Source: JBKECP01 sp047974765 (GTDB taxonomy: Bacteria; Pseudomonadota; Gammaproteobacteria; Pseudomonadales; Halieaceae). From it: DNA of 64,000 nt. Every line of letters begins with the position of its first letter. The first letter of the stretch is position 1. Positions 35,621-43,404 of the stretch are shown one piece after another. The notes below the pieces were generated by a model. It had not been told where the DNA came from, ran no database searches, and was given only the letters and a program-made list of their open reading frames with translations. The position numbers were made by a program, and so were the translations under genes. Location: the NCBI GenBank assembly GCA_047974765.1, contig JBKECP010000013.1, forward strand, positions 1 through 64,000. The letters are read 5' to 3'.

Positions 35621-35836
35621 ATGAAAGCTGATATTCACCCAAAATATGAAGCCGTGACGGCTACTTGTAGTTGCGGCAACCAGATTCACACCCGTTCGAC
35701 GTTGGCGGAAGATTTTCATATTGATGTTTGTTCCCAGTGCCACCCCTTCTTTACCGGTAAACAAAAGATTGTCGATAGTGGCGGACGTGTGGATCGTTTC
35801 AAGAAGCGGTTCGGCAGTCGCGGTGCCAAGCGCTGA
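35621..35836 (+). CDS. rpmE: 50S ribosomal protein L31 (zinc-binding type)
   Basis: 71 residues with AAGGAG upstream. Cysteines in CSCG and CSQCHPF form the zinc ribbon that marks the C+ form; FTGKQKIVDSGGRVDRF is the conserved C-terminal part. Its own perfect terminator follows at 35861. Confidence 0.95.
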   Translation: MKADIHPKYEAVTATCSCGNQIHTRSTLAEDFHIDVCSQCHPFFTGKQKIVDSGGRVDRFKKRFGSRGAKR

Positions 35837-35860
35837 TCAGCACCATATTGATCTACCCGA

Positions 35861-35885
35861 AATGGCCTCAATTGAGGCCGTTTTT
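35861..35885 (+). terminator. Rho-independent terminator of rpmE
   Basis: GGCCTCAATTGAGGCC (35864-35879) is a perfect 16-base palindrome followed by G and five T. The intron remnant begins directly after the T tract. Confidence 0.85.
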
Positions 35886-36450
35886 GTGTGCGTGCCAGGT
35901 ATGGCGCGTAGCGCCGTGACAGGCGCTGTTCCGGTACAGGTGGTGCTGAACACGGATGACTTGGCAGTGCAGTCTGCTATCGGCCCGGCAAGGGTGTCCA
36001 TCGGGAGGTGGAATCTGAAGGAAGCTGAAGGCAAAACACTAACCTGACGAACAGGAATCGCATAGGAGGCGGTCGCAGCGGGTAAGGAAGGCATATATCT
36101 TTAAAGCCTTGTACTTGCACGGAAACTGTGGACGTACATGCGGCGGGTATAAGCGGGAAGGTCACGCGCATTACCCTGGAAGGTTTGATCAGATGTCAGC
36201 GGTCGTAGACCGCCTGAACATGCAAAAGGCCTATGCCCGGGTGTGCCGCAACAAGGGCGCTGCCGGGGTGGATGGAATGGAAGTGGCTGATCTCGGCGAC
36301 TACCTGAAAACGCACTGGGCCGACCATTGTAAAGCACTGCCGGAAGGGGGCTGTTTACGGGTCCAGGCTGGGACGTAATGCGGGCCAAGCGGTTCACAGG
36401 CTTGTGACTGCGTTAAAGCGGGACGCCGCTGGGTGGTGGACATCGATCTT
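35886..36450 (+). mobile_element. Truncated group II intron (class C-like) downstream of the rpmE terminator
   Basis: Starts GTGTGCG right after the terminator T tract, fitting the GUGYG 5' consensus. The following 300 bases are typical of intron RNA domains I-IV (for example GTGTCCATCGGGAGGTGGA and ACCTGACGAACAGGAATCGC), leading into a reverse transcriptase start at 36193. Recognisable coding ends near 36450. No domain V hairpin or 3' end is visible, so the element has lost its 3' part and cannot splice. Confidence 0.78.
36193..36450 (+). pseudogene. Group II intron reverse transcriptase/maturase, remnant
   Basis: Opens MSAVVDRLNMQKAYARVCRN and continues KGAAGVDGM, the usual N-terminus of group II intron RTs. 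The frame leaves homology after KALPEG and stops at 36378. RT homology reappears in another frame around 36392-36450 as SGSQACDCVKAGRRWVVDID, i.e. after an internal deletion and a frame change; the catalytic YADD part is missing. A clear relic. Confidence 0.82.
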
Positions 36451-36616
36451 GCTCTCTTGAATTGAAGGCCAACCGGGAAGAAAGGTGTGGTGTGGGCGGC
36501 CCCTGATGCAGTAGGCACTCTGGCATTAGTTGGCTTGTGGCAGTAGGGGCTTTTCTATATTCTCTGTCGCCATTTCTCCCGGATCACCTATTGCTACCCG
36601 GAAGTGGGAACCCGCC

Positions 36617-37864
36617 ATGACAAAAGATTTTCGACAGGCTGCACTGAATTATCACTCCGAGCCGACTCCCGGCAAAATCAGTGTTGAGCTGACAAAACCG
36701 GCGGAAACACAGCTGGACCTTTCTCTGGCCTATAGCCCTGGTGTTGCTGAGCCCTGCCGTGAAATAGCTGAAGATGCGGAGTACGCCTATCGCTATACCG
36801 GTAAAGGTAACCTGGTCGCCGTGATCAGTAATGGTACGGCGGTCCTGGGCCTGGGTAATCTGGGTGCGCTTGCCAGCAAGCCGGTGATGGAGGGTAAGGC
36901 ACTGCTGTTCAAGCGTTTTGCTGGTATTAATGCTGTTGATATTGAAGTGGATACAGAGGACGCCGGAGTATTTGTCGATACAGTCAGTCGTATTGCATCC
37001 ACTTTCGGAGGCATTAATCTGGAGGATATCAAGGCACCGGAATGTTTTGAGATTGAGTCACGCCTGAGTGAACTCTGTGATATTCCGGTTTTTCACGATG
37101 ATCAGCACGGCACCGCTATTGTCACCGCTGCCGGCATGATTAATGCCCTGGATATTCAGGGCAAGCGGCTGGAAGATGCGGTTATTACCTGTCTGGGCGC
37201 CGGTGCTGCGGCAATTGCCTGCATGCGTCTGCTGGTAAGTCTGGGCGCGCGTCGAAAAAATATTTTTATGCTTGATCGTCGCGGTGTTATTTATGCCGGG
37301 CGCGAAGGTGTTAATACATTCAAGCAGGAGTTTGCCAGTCAGACCGACAAGCGCAGCCTGTCGGACGCGGTCAAAGGTGCCGATGTTTTCGTCGGTCTGT
37401 CAGGCGCCAATTTGCTCAGCCGTGACATGCTACTATCAATGGCGGCCAGACCGGTAGTTTTTGCCTGCTCCAACCCGGACCCTGAAATCAGGCCTGAACT
37501 GGCATTGGAAGCTCGCAGTGACCTGATTATTGCCACTGGTCGTTCAGATTATCCAAATCAGGTCAATAATGTACTGGGTTTTCCCTTTATCTTTCGGGGA
37601 GCGCTGGATGTGCGTGCCAGTGCGATCAATGAGGCGATGAAAATAGCAGCCGTACATGCTTTGGCGGAACTGGCCCGGGAGCCGGTGCCCGAGAGCGTGC
37701 TGAAGGCCTGTGGTTTGAGTGAATTGTCTTTTGGTGCCAATTACATCATTCCAAAGCCGATGGACCCGCGCCTGTTGGGTGCCATTGTTCCGGCAGTGGC
37801 GAAGGCCGCTATTGATAGCGGTGTTGCCCGCAGCCCGATACCGGCAGATTATTTGCAGAGCTGA
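36617..37864 (+). CDS. NAD(P)-dependent malic enzyme (no phosphotransacetylase domain)
   Basis: 415 residues from ATG 36617, the start that aligns with family members (MTKDFRQAALNYHSEPTPGK). The frame is open further upstream but lacks support. Motifs: AYSPGVAEPC, HDDQHGTAIV (metal-binding Asp), GAGAAAIACM (dinucleotide binding), ACSNPDPE. Malate to pyruvate and CO2. Ends before the phosphotransacetylase-like domain of the long MaeB. Pseudomonas also has a malic enzyme at this place. Confidence 0.92.
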   Translation: MTKDFRQAALNYHSEPTPGKISVELTKPAETQLDLSLAYSPGVAEPCREIAEDAEYAYRYTGKGNLVAVISNGTAVLGLGNLGALASKPVMEGKALLFKRFAGINAVDIEVDTEDAGVFVDTVSRIASTFGGINLEDIKAPECFEIESRLSELCDIPVFHDDQHGTAIVTAAGMINALDIQGKRLEDAVITCLGAGAAAIACMRLLVSLGARRKNIFMLDRRGVIYAGREGVNTFKQEFASQTDKRSLSDAVKGADVFVGLSGANLLSRDMLLSMAARPVVFACSNPDPEIRPELALEARSDLIIATGRSDYPNQVNNVLGFPFIFRGALDVRASAINEAMKIAAVHALAELAREPVPESVLKACGLSELSFGANYIIPKPMDPRLLGAIVPAVAKAAIDSGVARSPIPADYLQS

Positions 37865-37879
37865 TCTGGTATTTTCAGG

Positions 37880-37910
37880 CCCGGATACCATTATGTTATT
37901 CGGGTTTTTT
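37880..37910 (+). terminator. Terminator of the malic enzyme gene
   Basis: CCCGGATA (37880-37887) pairs with TATTCGGG (37897-37904), one G-T wobble, followed by six T. Confidence 0.75.
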
Positions 37911-37916
37911 ATTATC

Positions 37917-37942
37917 AACCCGGCCTAAATACTTGCCGGGTT
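37917..37942. terminator. Second hairpin between convergent genes
   Basis: AACCCGGC (37917-37924) and GCCGGGTT (37935-37942) form a perfect 8-bp stem with a 10-base loop, between the convergent malic enzyme and PBP1a genes. The T runs on either side are weak, so it may act mainly as the end of the PBP1a transcript. Confidence 0.5.
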
Positions 37943-37954
37943 AATATTTTCCAC

Positions 37955-40417
37955 TTAAAAAATACTACGAATCAGATCGTCTGTGCCGCGACTGCCGGTG
38001 TCTCTTGTGTTGTTGTTACTGGCGGGTAGTTCTTCCTCTTTGAAATATTCAAAGATGGCATTGTCCTGCCCCGGTTGGGCAAGTAGCCCCGAGTCGGGGT
38101 CGATACGCACCCGTACCAGCCCGGGCGGCATGGGAAGTTGGACATCGGGGCTGTCGGCAAGCGCTGTTTGCATGTATTCAATCCAGATGGGTAGAGCGGC
38201 AGTGCCACCAAATTCACGCCTGCCCAGCGGTGTGTATTCATCAAAACCAAGCCAGGCAGTGGTGACTACATCGCGGTTGTAACCAGAAAACCAGGCGTCC
38301 ATAGGCCCATTGGTAGTGCCGGTTTTGCCAGCCAGGTCTTTGCGTTTCAATGCCAATGCGCGCCGCCCGGTTCCTTTTTTGATCACATCCTGCAGTATGC
38401 TGGTCACGATAAAGGCAACACGCTCATCAATAACACGCTTGGCCTGCGGTGGTTTACTTTGTTTGGCTTTCTCCTCTTGTTCCAGAATTTCTTCCATACT
38501 GAGCTCCTGGTCGGGATCAGCTGTGGCCGAGATGGCATCTGGCTGTATGCTGGCGGGAGGGCAGTCACGGCAGACAGTGGGTGGCATGGCCTCAAAAACC
38601 ACAGAACCGTTGATGTCTTCAATGCGTTCAATCAGGAAAGGACTAACCTGATAGCCGCCGTTGGCCAGTATTGCGTAAGCGTTGGCCAGTTCCAGCGGGT
38701 TGGTGATTTGTGTGCCCAGAGCAAGAGAAAGGTTGTGTTCGTACTGGTTGGCGTCAAAGCCGAAATTTGGAATATAGGCAAGCAGTTTGCTGACGCCCAA
38801 TTGTTGCAGCAGCCGAATGGATACCAGATTTCGGGATTTTGTCAGCGCCCAGCGCAACCGGGTTGGCCCATAAAACTGGCCGCTGTCATTTTCAGGCCGC
38901 CACATGCCCTGTAATGAGCTGTCTTCAACCACAACAGGTGCGTCATTAATCAGGCTGGCAGCTGTAAAGCCTCCGTCCAGTGCCGCCGCATAGAGAAAGG
39001 GTTTGAAATTGGAGCCGGGTTGTCGCTTGGCCTGGGTAGCGCGATTGAATTTGCTGCTTTCAAAGCCAAGGCCGCCAACCAGACTTACAATGGCGCCATT
39101 GTCTGGATTGAGAGAAACCAGGGCTGCCTGGGCAGCAGGTACCTGTGAGAGGTGCCACAGATTGGCATTGTCCAGACTTACGCGGATCAAATCGCCAACA
39201 GTCAGGACTTTGTCCGGGGTGGCCGGTGCAGCTCCTCGCGCATTTTCACTCAGGTAGGGGCGAGCCTGTTGCAGGCCGTTTTCCCATAGAACCTCGCCGG
39301 TTGATGCATCTGCCAGCAAAATAACAACCCGATCATCTTTGACTTCGGTGACAATGGCTGGGATCAGCCCGGCGATAACGGGAGTGATGTTCAGCACGCT
39401 GATCCAGCGTGCCTGAATATTGCTGTTATCAGCGGTGTCAGGCGGAGGTAGCTGGCGCTCAGGGCCGCGATAGCCGTGTCGGCTATCGTAGGTTTTCAGG
39501 CCCGTAATAACGGCATTCTGGGCCGCATGCTGTAATTGTGAGCTGATGCTTGTGTAAACATGGAAGCCGTTGCTGTAAGCCTCTTTGCCGTAGCGATCAA
39601 GCATTTCCTGGCGGGCCATTTCTGCAACATAGTGAGCGGCAAAGGCCAGCTGAGCACCGTGGGGGCGAGCTGTATCAATTTCTCTGGTTGCTTTTTGCCA
39701 GCTGGTTTGATCGATATAACCCAAGTGAAGCATGCGCTCCAGAATCCAGTTGCGCCGCTCCAGGCCCGCCTGTGGACCGGTGATCGGGTTATTGCGCGAA
39801 GGTGCTTTGGGAATGCCCGCCAGCATGGCCTGCTGGGCCAGCGTTAGCTGGGCAATGCCTTTGCCATAGTAAACGTGGGCCGCAGCCTCAAAACCATAAG
39901 CCCGATGACCGAGAAAGACACGGTTGAAGTAGAGCTCAAAAATCTCTTCTTTGCTCAGAGCGCGCTCAATTTCTATGGCCAGTATGATCTCGTTGAATTT
40001 ACGTAAAAAAGTGCGTTCAAGCGTCAGAAAGTAGTTGCGCGCCACCTGCATGGTCAGCGTGCTGCCCCCCGACCCTTTTTCGCCGGTGAGAACCAGTTCT
40101 GATACCGCTCTCATCAGTCCCATCAGATCAATACCCTGATGGCGGAAAAAACTATCATCTTCCGCTGCCAGCAAGGCGTTGATAAAGGGCTCTGGAATTG
40201 CCTCAAAAGGCAGCGGGCTGCGCTTTTGTTCACCAAATTGGCCAATCAGATCGCCTTCACGAGTATATACCCGCATCGGTGTCTGCAGTTTTACGTCGCG
40301 TAGCGTCTCTACATCCGGCAGCTTTGGACTCAGAAAAAGATAGACACCGGCAAGTGCCCAGATGGTTCCGAGTGCTGAAAGTGCGAATAGGCGCAAGAAA
40401 TAGCTAAGGAACTTCAT
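37955..40417 (-). CDS. mrcA: Penicillin-binding protein 1A (bifunctional)
   Basis: 820 residues. Short cytoplasmic start and transmembrane helix (FLRLFALSALGTIWALAGVY), glycosyltransferase domain with EDDSFFRHQG and GGSTLTMQVARN, then an OB-like insert and the transpeptidase: catalytic SxxK in PGSNFKPFLYA, SRN, and KTG in AGKTGTTNG. Polymerises and crosslinks peptidoglycan. Also called ponA. Divergent from pilM, as in Pseudomonas. Confidence 0.94.
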   Translation of the reverse strand: MKFLSYFLRLFALSALGTIWALAGVYLFLSPKLPDVETLRDVKLQTPMRVYTREGDLIGQFGEQKRSPLPFEAIPEPFINALLAAEDDSFFRHQGIDLMGLMRAVSELVLTGEKGSGGSTLTMQVARNYFLTLERTFLRKFNEIILAIEIERALSKEEIFELYFNRVFLGHRAYGFEAAAHVYYGKGIAQLTLAQQAMLAGIPKAPSRNNPITGPQAGLERRNWILERMLHLGYIDQTSWQKATREIDTARPHGAQLAFAAHYVAEMARQEMLDRYGKEAYSNGFHVYTSISSQLQHAAQNAVITGLKTYDSRHGYRGPERQLPPPDTADNSNIQARWISVLNITPVIAGLIPAIVTEVKDDRVVILLADASTGEVLWENGLQQARPYLSENARGAAPATPDKVLTVGDLIRVSLDNANLWHLSQVPAAQAALVSLNPDNGAIVSLVGGLGFESSKFNRATQAKRQPGSNFKPFLYAAALDGGFTAASLINDAPVVVEDSSLQGMWRPENDSGQFYGPTRLRWALTKSRNLVSIRLLQQLGVSKLLAYIPNFGFDANQYEHNLSLALGTQITNPLELANAYAILANGGYQVSPFLIERIEDINGSVVFEAMPPTVCRDCPPASIQPDAISATADPDQELSMEEILEQEEKAKQSKPPQAKRVIDERVAFIVTSILQDVIKKGTGRRALALKRKDLAGKTGTTNGPMDAWFSGYNRDVVTTAWLGFDEYTPLGRREFGGTAALPIWIEYMQTALADSPDVQLPMPPGLVRVRIDPDSGLLAQPGQDNAIFEYFKEEELPASNNNTRDTGSRGTDDLIRSIF

Positions 40418-40591
40418 TTATCCCTTTACAAAACAATGTCGTGTATTACTGTACGAGGAATTGAGGGGTCAGCGCTTGGTAATTATAAGCCTTTTTTGGC
40501 TTTTGATTGTAGATGCGTCTATGGTATACCTGATATTAAAGTATTGATATACAAAAATGTTCTAAGTTACTAATACTGATAGGGAAATATT

Positions 40592-41656
40592 TTGCTCGGT
40601 ATTGTGGGGAAGAAAAAAGCGACCTCGGTCATGGGGCTGGATATTAGCTCAACAACCGTAAAGTTGCTGGAATTGAGCCGTTCAGGGAGCCGCTATCGGG
40701 TCGAGAGTTATGCTGTGAGCTCTCTGCCGGTCGATGCCGTCGTTGAAAAGCATGTGAATGATGTGGACGCGGTTGCCAAAGCCATTCGCAGCGTTGTTGC
40801 GCAATCGCGCACCAAGCTGAAAATGGTCGCAGCAGCTGTGGCGGGTTCATCGGTGATCACCAAGGTGATCGACATGCCTGAAGAACTCAGCGAAGACGAC
40901 ATGGAAACCCAGCTTACGCTGGAGGCGGATCAGTATATTCCTTATCCGCTGGAAGAAGTGGCGATTGATTTTGAGGTACTCAGGCCTTCCAGGGAAAACC
41001 CTGGTCAGTCAGAGGTGCTGCTGGCAGCCTGCCGCAGAGAGACAATCGATGCTCGTGTGGCCGCCATTGAGACTGCTGAACTTACGCCTAAAATCATGGA
41101 CGTTGAGGCCTATGCAATGGAGCGGGCCTACTCTTTGGTGCGCGAACAGCTCGATATTGGCAGTGACGGCACCGTGGCAGTTGTCGATATTGGTGCAACC
41201 ATGACCACCTTGAGCGTGCTCAGTCGGGGGCAAACGGTCTACACGCGGGAGCAGCTCTTTGGCGGCAAACAGCTGACCGACGAAATCATGCGTCGCTATG
41301 GGTTGCCACTGGAAGAAGCCGGACTTGCCAAAAAGCAGGGGGGCTTGCCGGATGACTATGAGCCCGAGGTGCTTGAACCTTTCAAGGATGCAGTAGTGCA
41401 GCAGGTGGCGCGTTCGCTGCAGTTCTTCTTTTCATCAAGTCAGTACAACGATGTTGACCATATTATTCTCGCTGGTGGTGTGGCGTCTATGGATGGTCTT
41501 GCCGATGTGGTGCAGGAAAAACTCGGCACACCTGCTTCTCTGGCCAACCCCTTTGCTGATATGGCCATCTCGTCCCGCGTAAATGCGGTTGCGCTCAATA
41601 ATGACGCGCCGGCGATGATGATCTCCTGTGGACTGGCCTTGCGGAGTTTTGACTGA
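40592..41656 (+). CDS. pilM: Type IV pilus inner-membrane platform protein PilM
   Basis: 354 residues, TTG start with AGGGA 6 bp upstream. Actin-like ATPase fold: VMGLDISSTTVKLLELSR, VAVVDIGATMTTLSVLS, IILAGGVASMDGLADVV. The cytoplasmic PilM ring binds the N-terminus of PilN. First gene of pilMNOPQ; its stop shares a base with the pilN start. Confidence 0.94.
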   Translation: MLGIVGKKKATSVMGLDISSTTVKLLELSRSGSRYRVESYAVSSLPVDAVVEKHVNDVDAVAKAIRSVVAQSRTKLKMVAAAVAGSSVITKVIDMPEELSEDDMETQLTLEADQYIPYPLEEVAIDFEVLRPSRENPGQSEVLLAACRRETIDARVAAIETAELTPKIMDVEAYAMERAYSLVREQLDIGSDGTVAVVDIGATMTTLSVLSRGQTVYTREQLFGGKQLTDEIMRRYGLPLEEAGLAKKQGGLPDDYEPEVLEPFKDAVVQQVARSLQFFFSSSQYNDVDHIILAGGVASMDGLADVVQEKLGTPASLANPFADMAISSRVNAVALNNDAPAMMISCGLALRSFD

Positions 41657-42231
41657 TGGCGCGTATTAATCTGTTGCCCTGGCGTGACGAGCGGCGCCTG
41701 GAGAAGAAAAAAGAATTTCTGACAGTGCTGGGTGCGGTCGCACTGGCGGCTTTGCTGATCGTGATCATTATTGATCGCTACCAGACAGTTCAGATCAATG
41801 AACAGAAGGCCCGTAATAGCTACTTAGGCAGTCATATCAAGGAGCTGGATAAAGAGGTTACGGAAATACGGGAACTGGAGCGCAAGCGCTCACAACTGAT
41901 CGAGCGCATGCGCGTGATTCAGGAGTTGCAGGGTAATCGCCCGATTATTGTGCGGATCATGGATCAGATTGTGCGCACGGTGCCTGATGGTGTTTTTTAC
42001 AGTCAGCTCAGCAGCAAAAATACAACCATCAAGATCAGCGGTATTGCTGAATCAAATAACCGGGTTTCCAGTTTGATGAGACGTATGGATGCCTCTGACT
42101 GGCTGGCGAACCCAAGCCTGAGTGCGGTTCGCGCTGCGCCCAGCTATGGGGATGAAGCTACGACCTTTGAACTGAAGGTGCAGATACAGCTGCCTGAATC
42201 AGATGTTGATCAGGGCAGGAAGGGAGGCTAG
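41656..42231 (+). CDS. pilN: Type IV pilus assembly protein PilN
   Basis: 191 residues. The N-terminal ARINLLPWRDERR is the PilM-binding motif; a transmembrane helix at about residues 22-42; a coiled coil and a ferredoxin-like periplasmic fold follow. Pairs with PilO. Confidence 0.94.
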   Translation: MARINLLPWRDERRLEKKKEFLTVLGAVALAALLIVIIIDRYQTVQINEQKARNSYLGSHIKELDKEVTEIRELERKRSQLIERMRVIQELQGNRPIIVRIMDQIVRTVPDGVFYSQLSSKNTTIKISGIAESNNRVSSLMRRMDASDWLANPSLSAVRAAPSYGDEATTFELKVQIQLPESDVDQGRKGG

Positions 42232-42234
42232 GCC

Positions 42235-42849
42235 GTGGCGATGGAAGATACACTGCGCGCATTTCGTGAATTCGATATCAATGATCTGAGTCTCGACAAT
42301 ATCGGCATGCTGCCAATGCCGATCAAGATTGTCATGTGCATACTGTTGTTTTCAGCACTTATTGGATTGGGTTTCTATTTTCATATTTCTGATCTGCAAA
42401 AAAACTACAGCCGGGAAGTGGCTCAGGAATCTACCTTGAAGAAGGATTTTGAAGAAAAATCTTTTAAGGCAGCCAACCTTGATGCCTATCGCAAACAGAT
42501 GGTGGAGATGGAAGAGTCCTTTGGTGCTTTGATCAAGCAGTTGCCCAGTGATACAGAGGTGCCGGGACTGCTTGAGGACATCACTAACAAGGGGCAGATT
42601 AACGGTCTGGATATCAAGCAAATTGATCTGAAGAGTGAAATATCCCGGGAGTTTTATGTTGAGCTGCCGATATATATTTCAGCGACGGGTTCCTATCATG
42701 ATCTGGGCGCCTTTGTCAGTGGTATGGCCGGTCTGCCACGTATTGTAACTCTGCATGATTTCACTATCACAGCGTCTGGTACTGATACCAGCAAACTGCA
42801 TATGCAGATTACGGCCAAAACCTATCGTTACAAAGACGGGGGCTCCTGA
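42235..42849 (+). CDS. pilO: Type IV pilus assembly protein PilO
   Basis: 204 residues, GTG start at 42235 (an ATG two codons on is possible). Transmembrane helix (IKIVMCILLFSALIGLGFYF), coiled coil, and a periplasmic domain with LLEDITNKGQINGLDIKQID. Heterodimer with PilN that connects to PilP and PilQ. Confidence 0.93.
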   Translation: MAMEDTLRAFREFDINDLSLDNIGMLPMPIKIVMCILLFSALIGLGFYFHISDLQKNYSREVAQESTLKKDFEEKSFKAANLDAYRKQMVEMEESFGALIKQLPSDTEVPGLLEDITNKGQINGLDIKQIDLKSEISREFYVELPIYISATGSYHDLGAFVSGMAGLPRIVTLHDFTITASGTDTSKLHMQITAKTYRYKDGGS

Positions 42850-42850
42850 G

Positions 42851-43384
42851 ATGACAGCTGTATTGAGAGTTGCCGCTATCACCTTTGCTTCTGCTTTCCT
42901 GTTGGCGGGGTGTGGTAGTAACAAATTTACGGACCTTGATGCTTTTATGGTGGAGAAACGTGCGCGCCCTGGTGGGGTGATTGCTCCAATTCCATCATTT
43001 AAGGCCTATGAAGCATTTGCCTACAGTGCCACTACCTTGCGCAGCCCCTTTGATCGCCCGATCGAGGTGCGTGATATCCAGCGTTTGCAGGCTGTCAGTG
43101 CGGTGAAGCCAAATGATGACCGGCCAAAAGAATTTCTTGAGCAATATACTTTCGATTCACTGGCTATGGTCGGCACGTTGGAGCGGGGGGGGCTGGAATG
43201 GACACTGGTGCGTGATCCTGACGGCGGTATTCACCGGGTCAGGTTGGGTAATTTCCTGGGTCGTAATCACGGCAAGGTGGTGGAGATGACGGACACCTAT
43301 CTTGCTGTTGTGGAAATTGTGCCGGACGGCACATCAGATGGCTGGGTTGAGCGTCCCAGAACGCTTGAATTGAGCGGACTATAA
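42851..43384 (+). CDS. pilP: Type IV pilus lipoprotein PilP
   Basis: 177 residues from ATG 42851, 1 bp after the pilO stop; a longer open frame upstream would overlap pilO. Lipobox LLAGC (Cys at about residue 19), then a disordered linker and a beta domain with GTLERGGLEWTLVRDPDGGI. Anchored in the inner membrane, it joins PilNO to the secretin. Contains a run of eight G (43185-43192). Confidence 0.94.
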   Translation: MTAVLRVAAITFASAFLLAGCGSNKFTDLDAFMVEKRARPGGVIAPIPSFKAYEAFAYSATTLRSPFDRPIEVRDIQRLQAVSAVKPNDDRPKEFLEQYTFDSLAMVGTLERGGLEWTLVRDPDGGIHRVRLGNFLGRNHGKVVEMTDTYLAVVEIVPDGTSDGWVERPRTLELSGL

Positions 43385-43404
43385 ATCGGACGCAGGTAAT
43401 AACC

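Noticed and set aside
36451..36616. 3' end of the group II intron
   Set aside because: No domain V-type hairpin or AY end could be found before the malic enzyme start.
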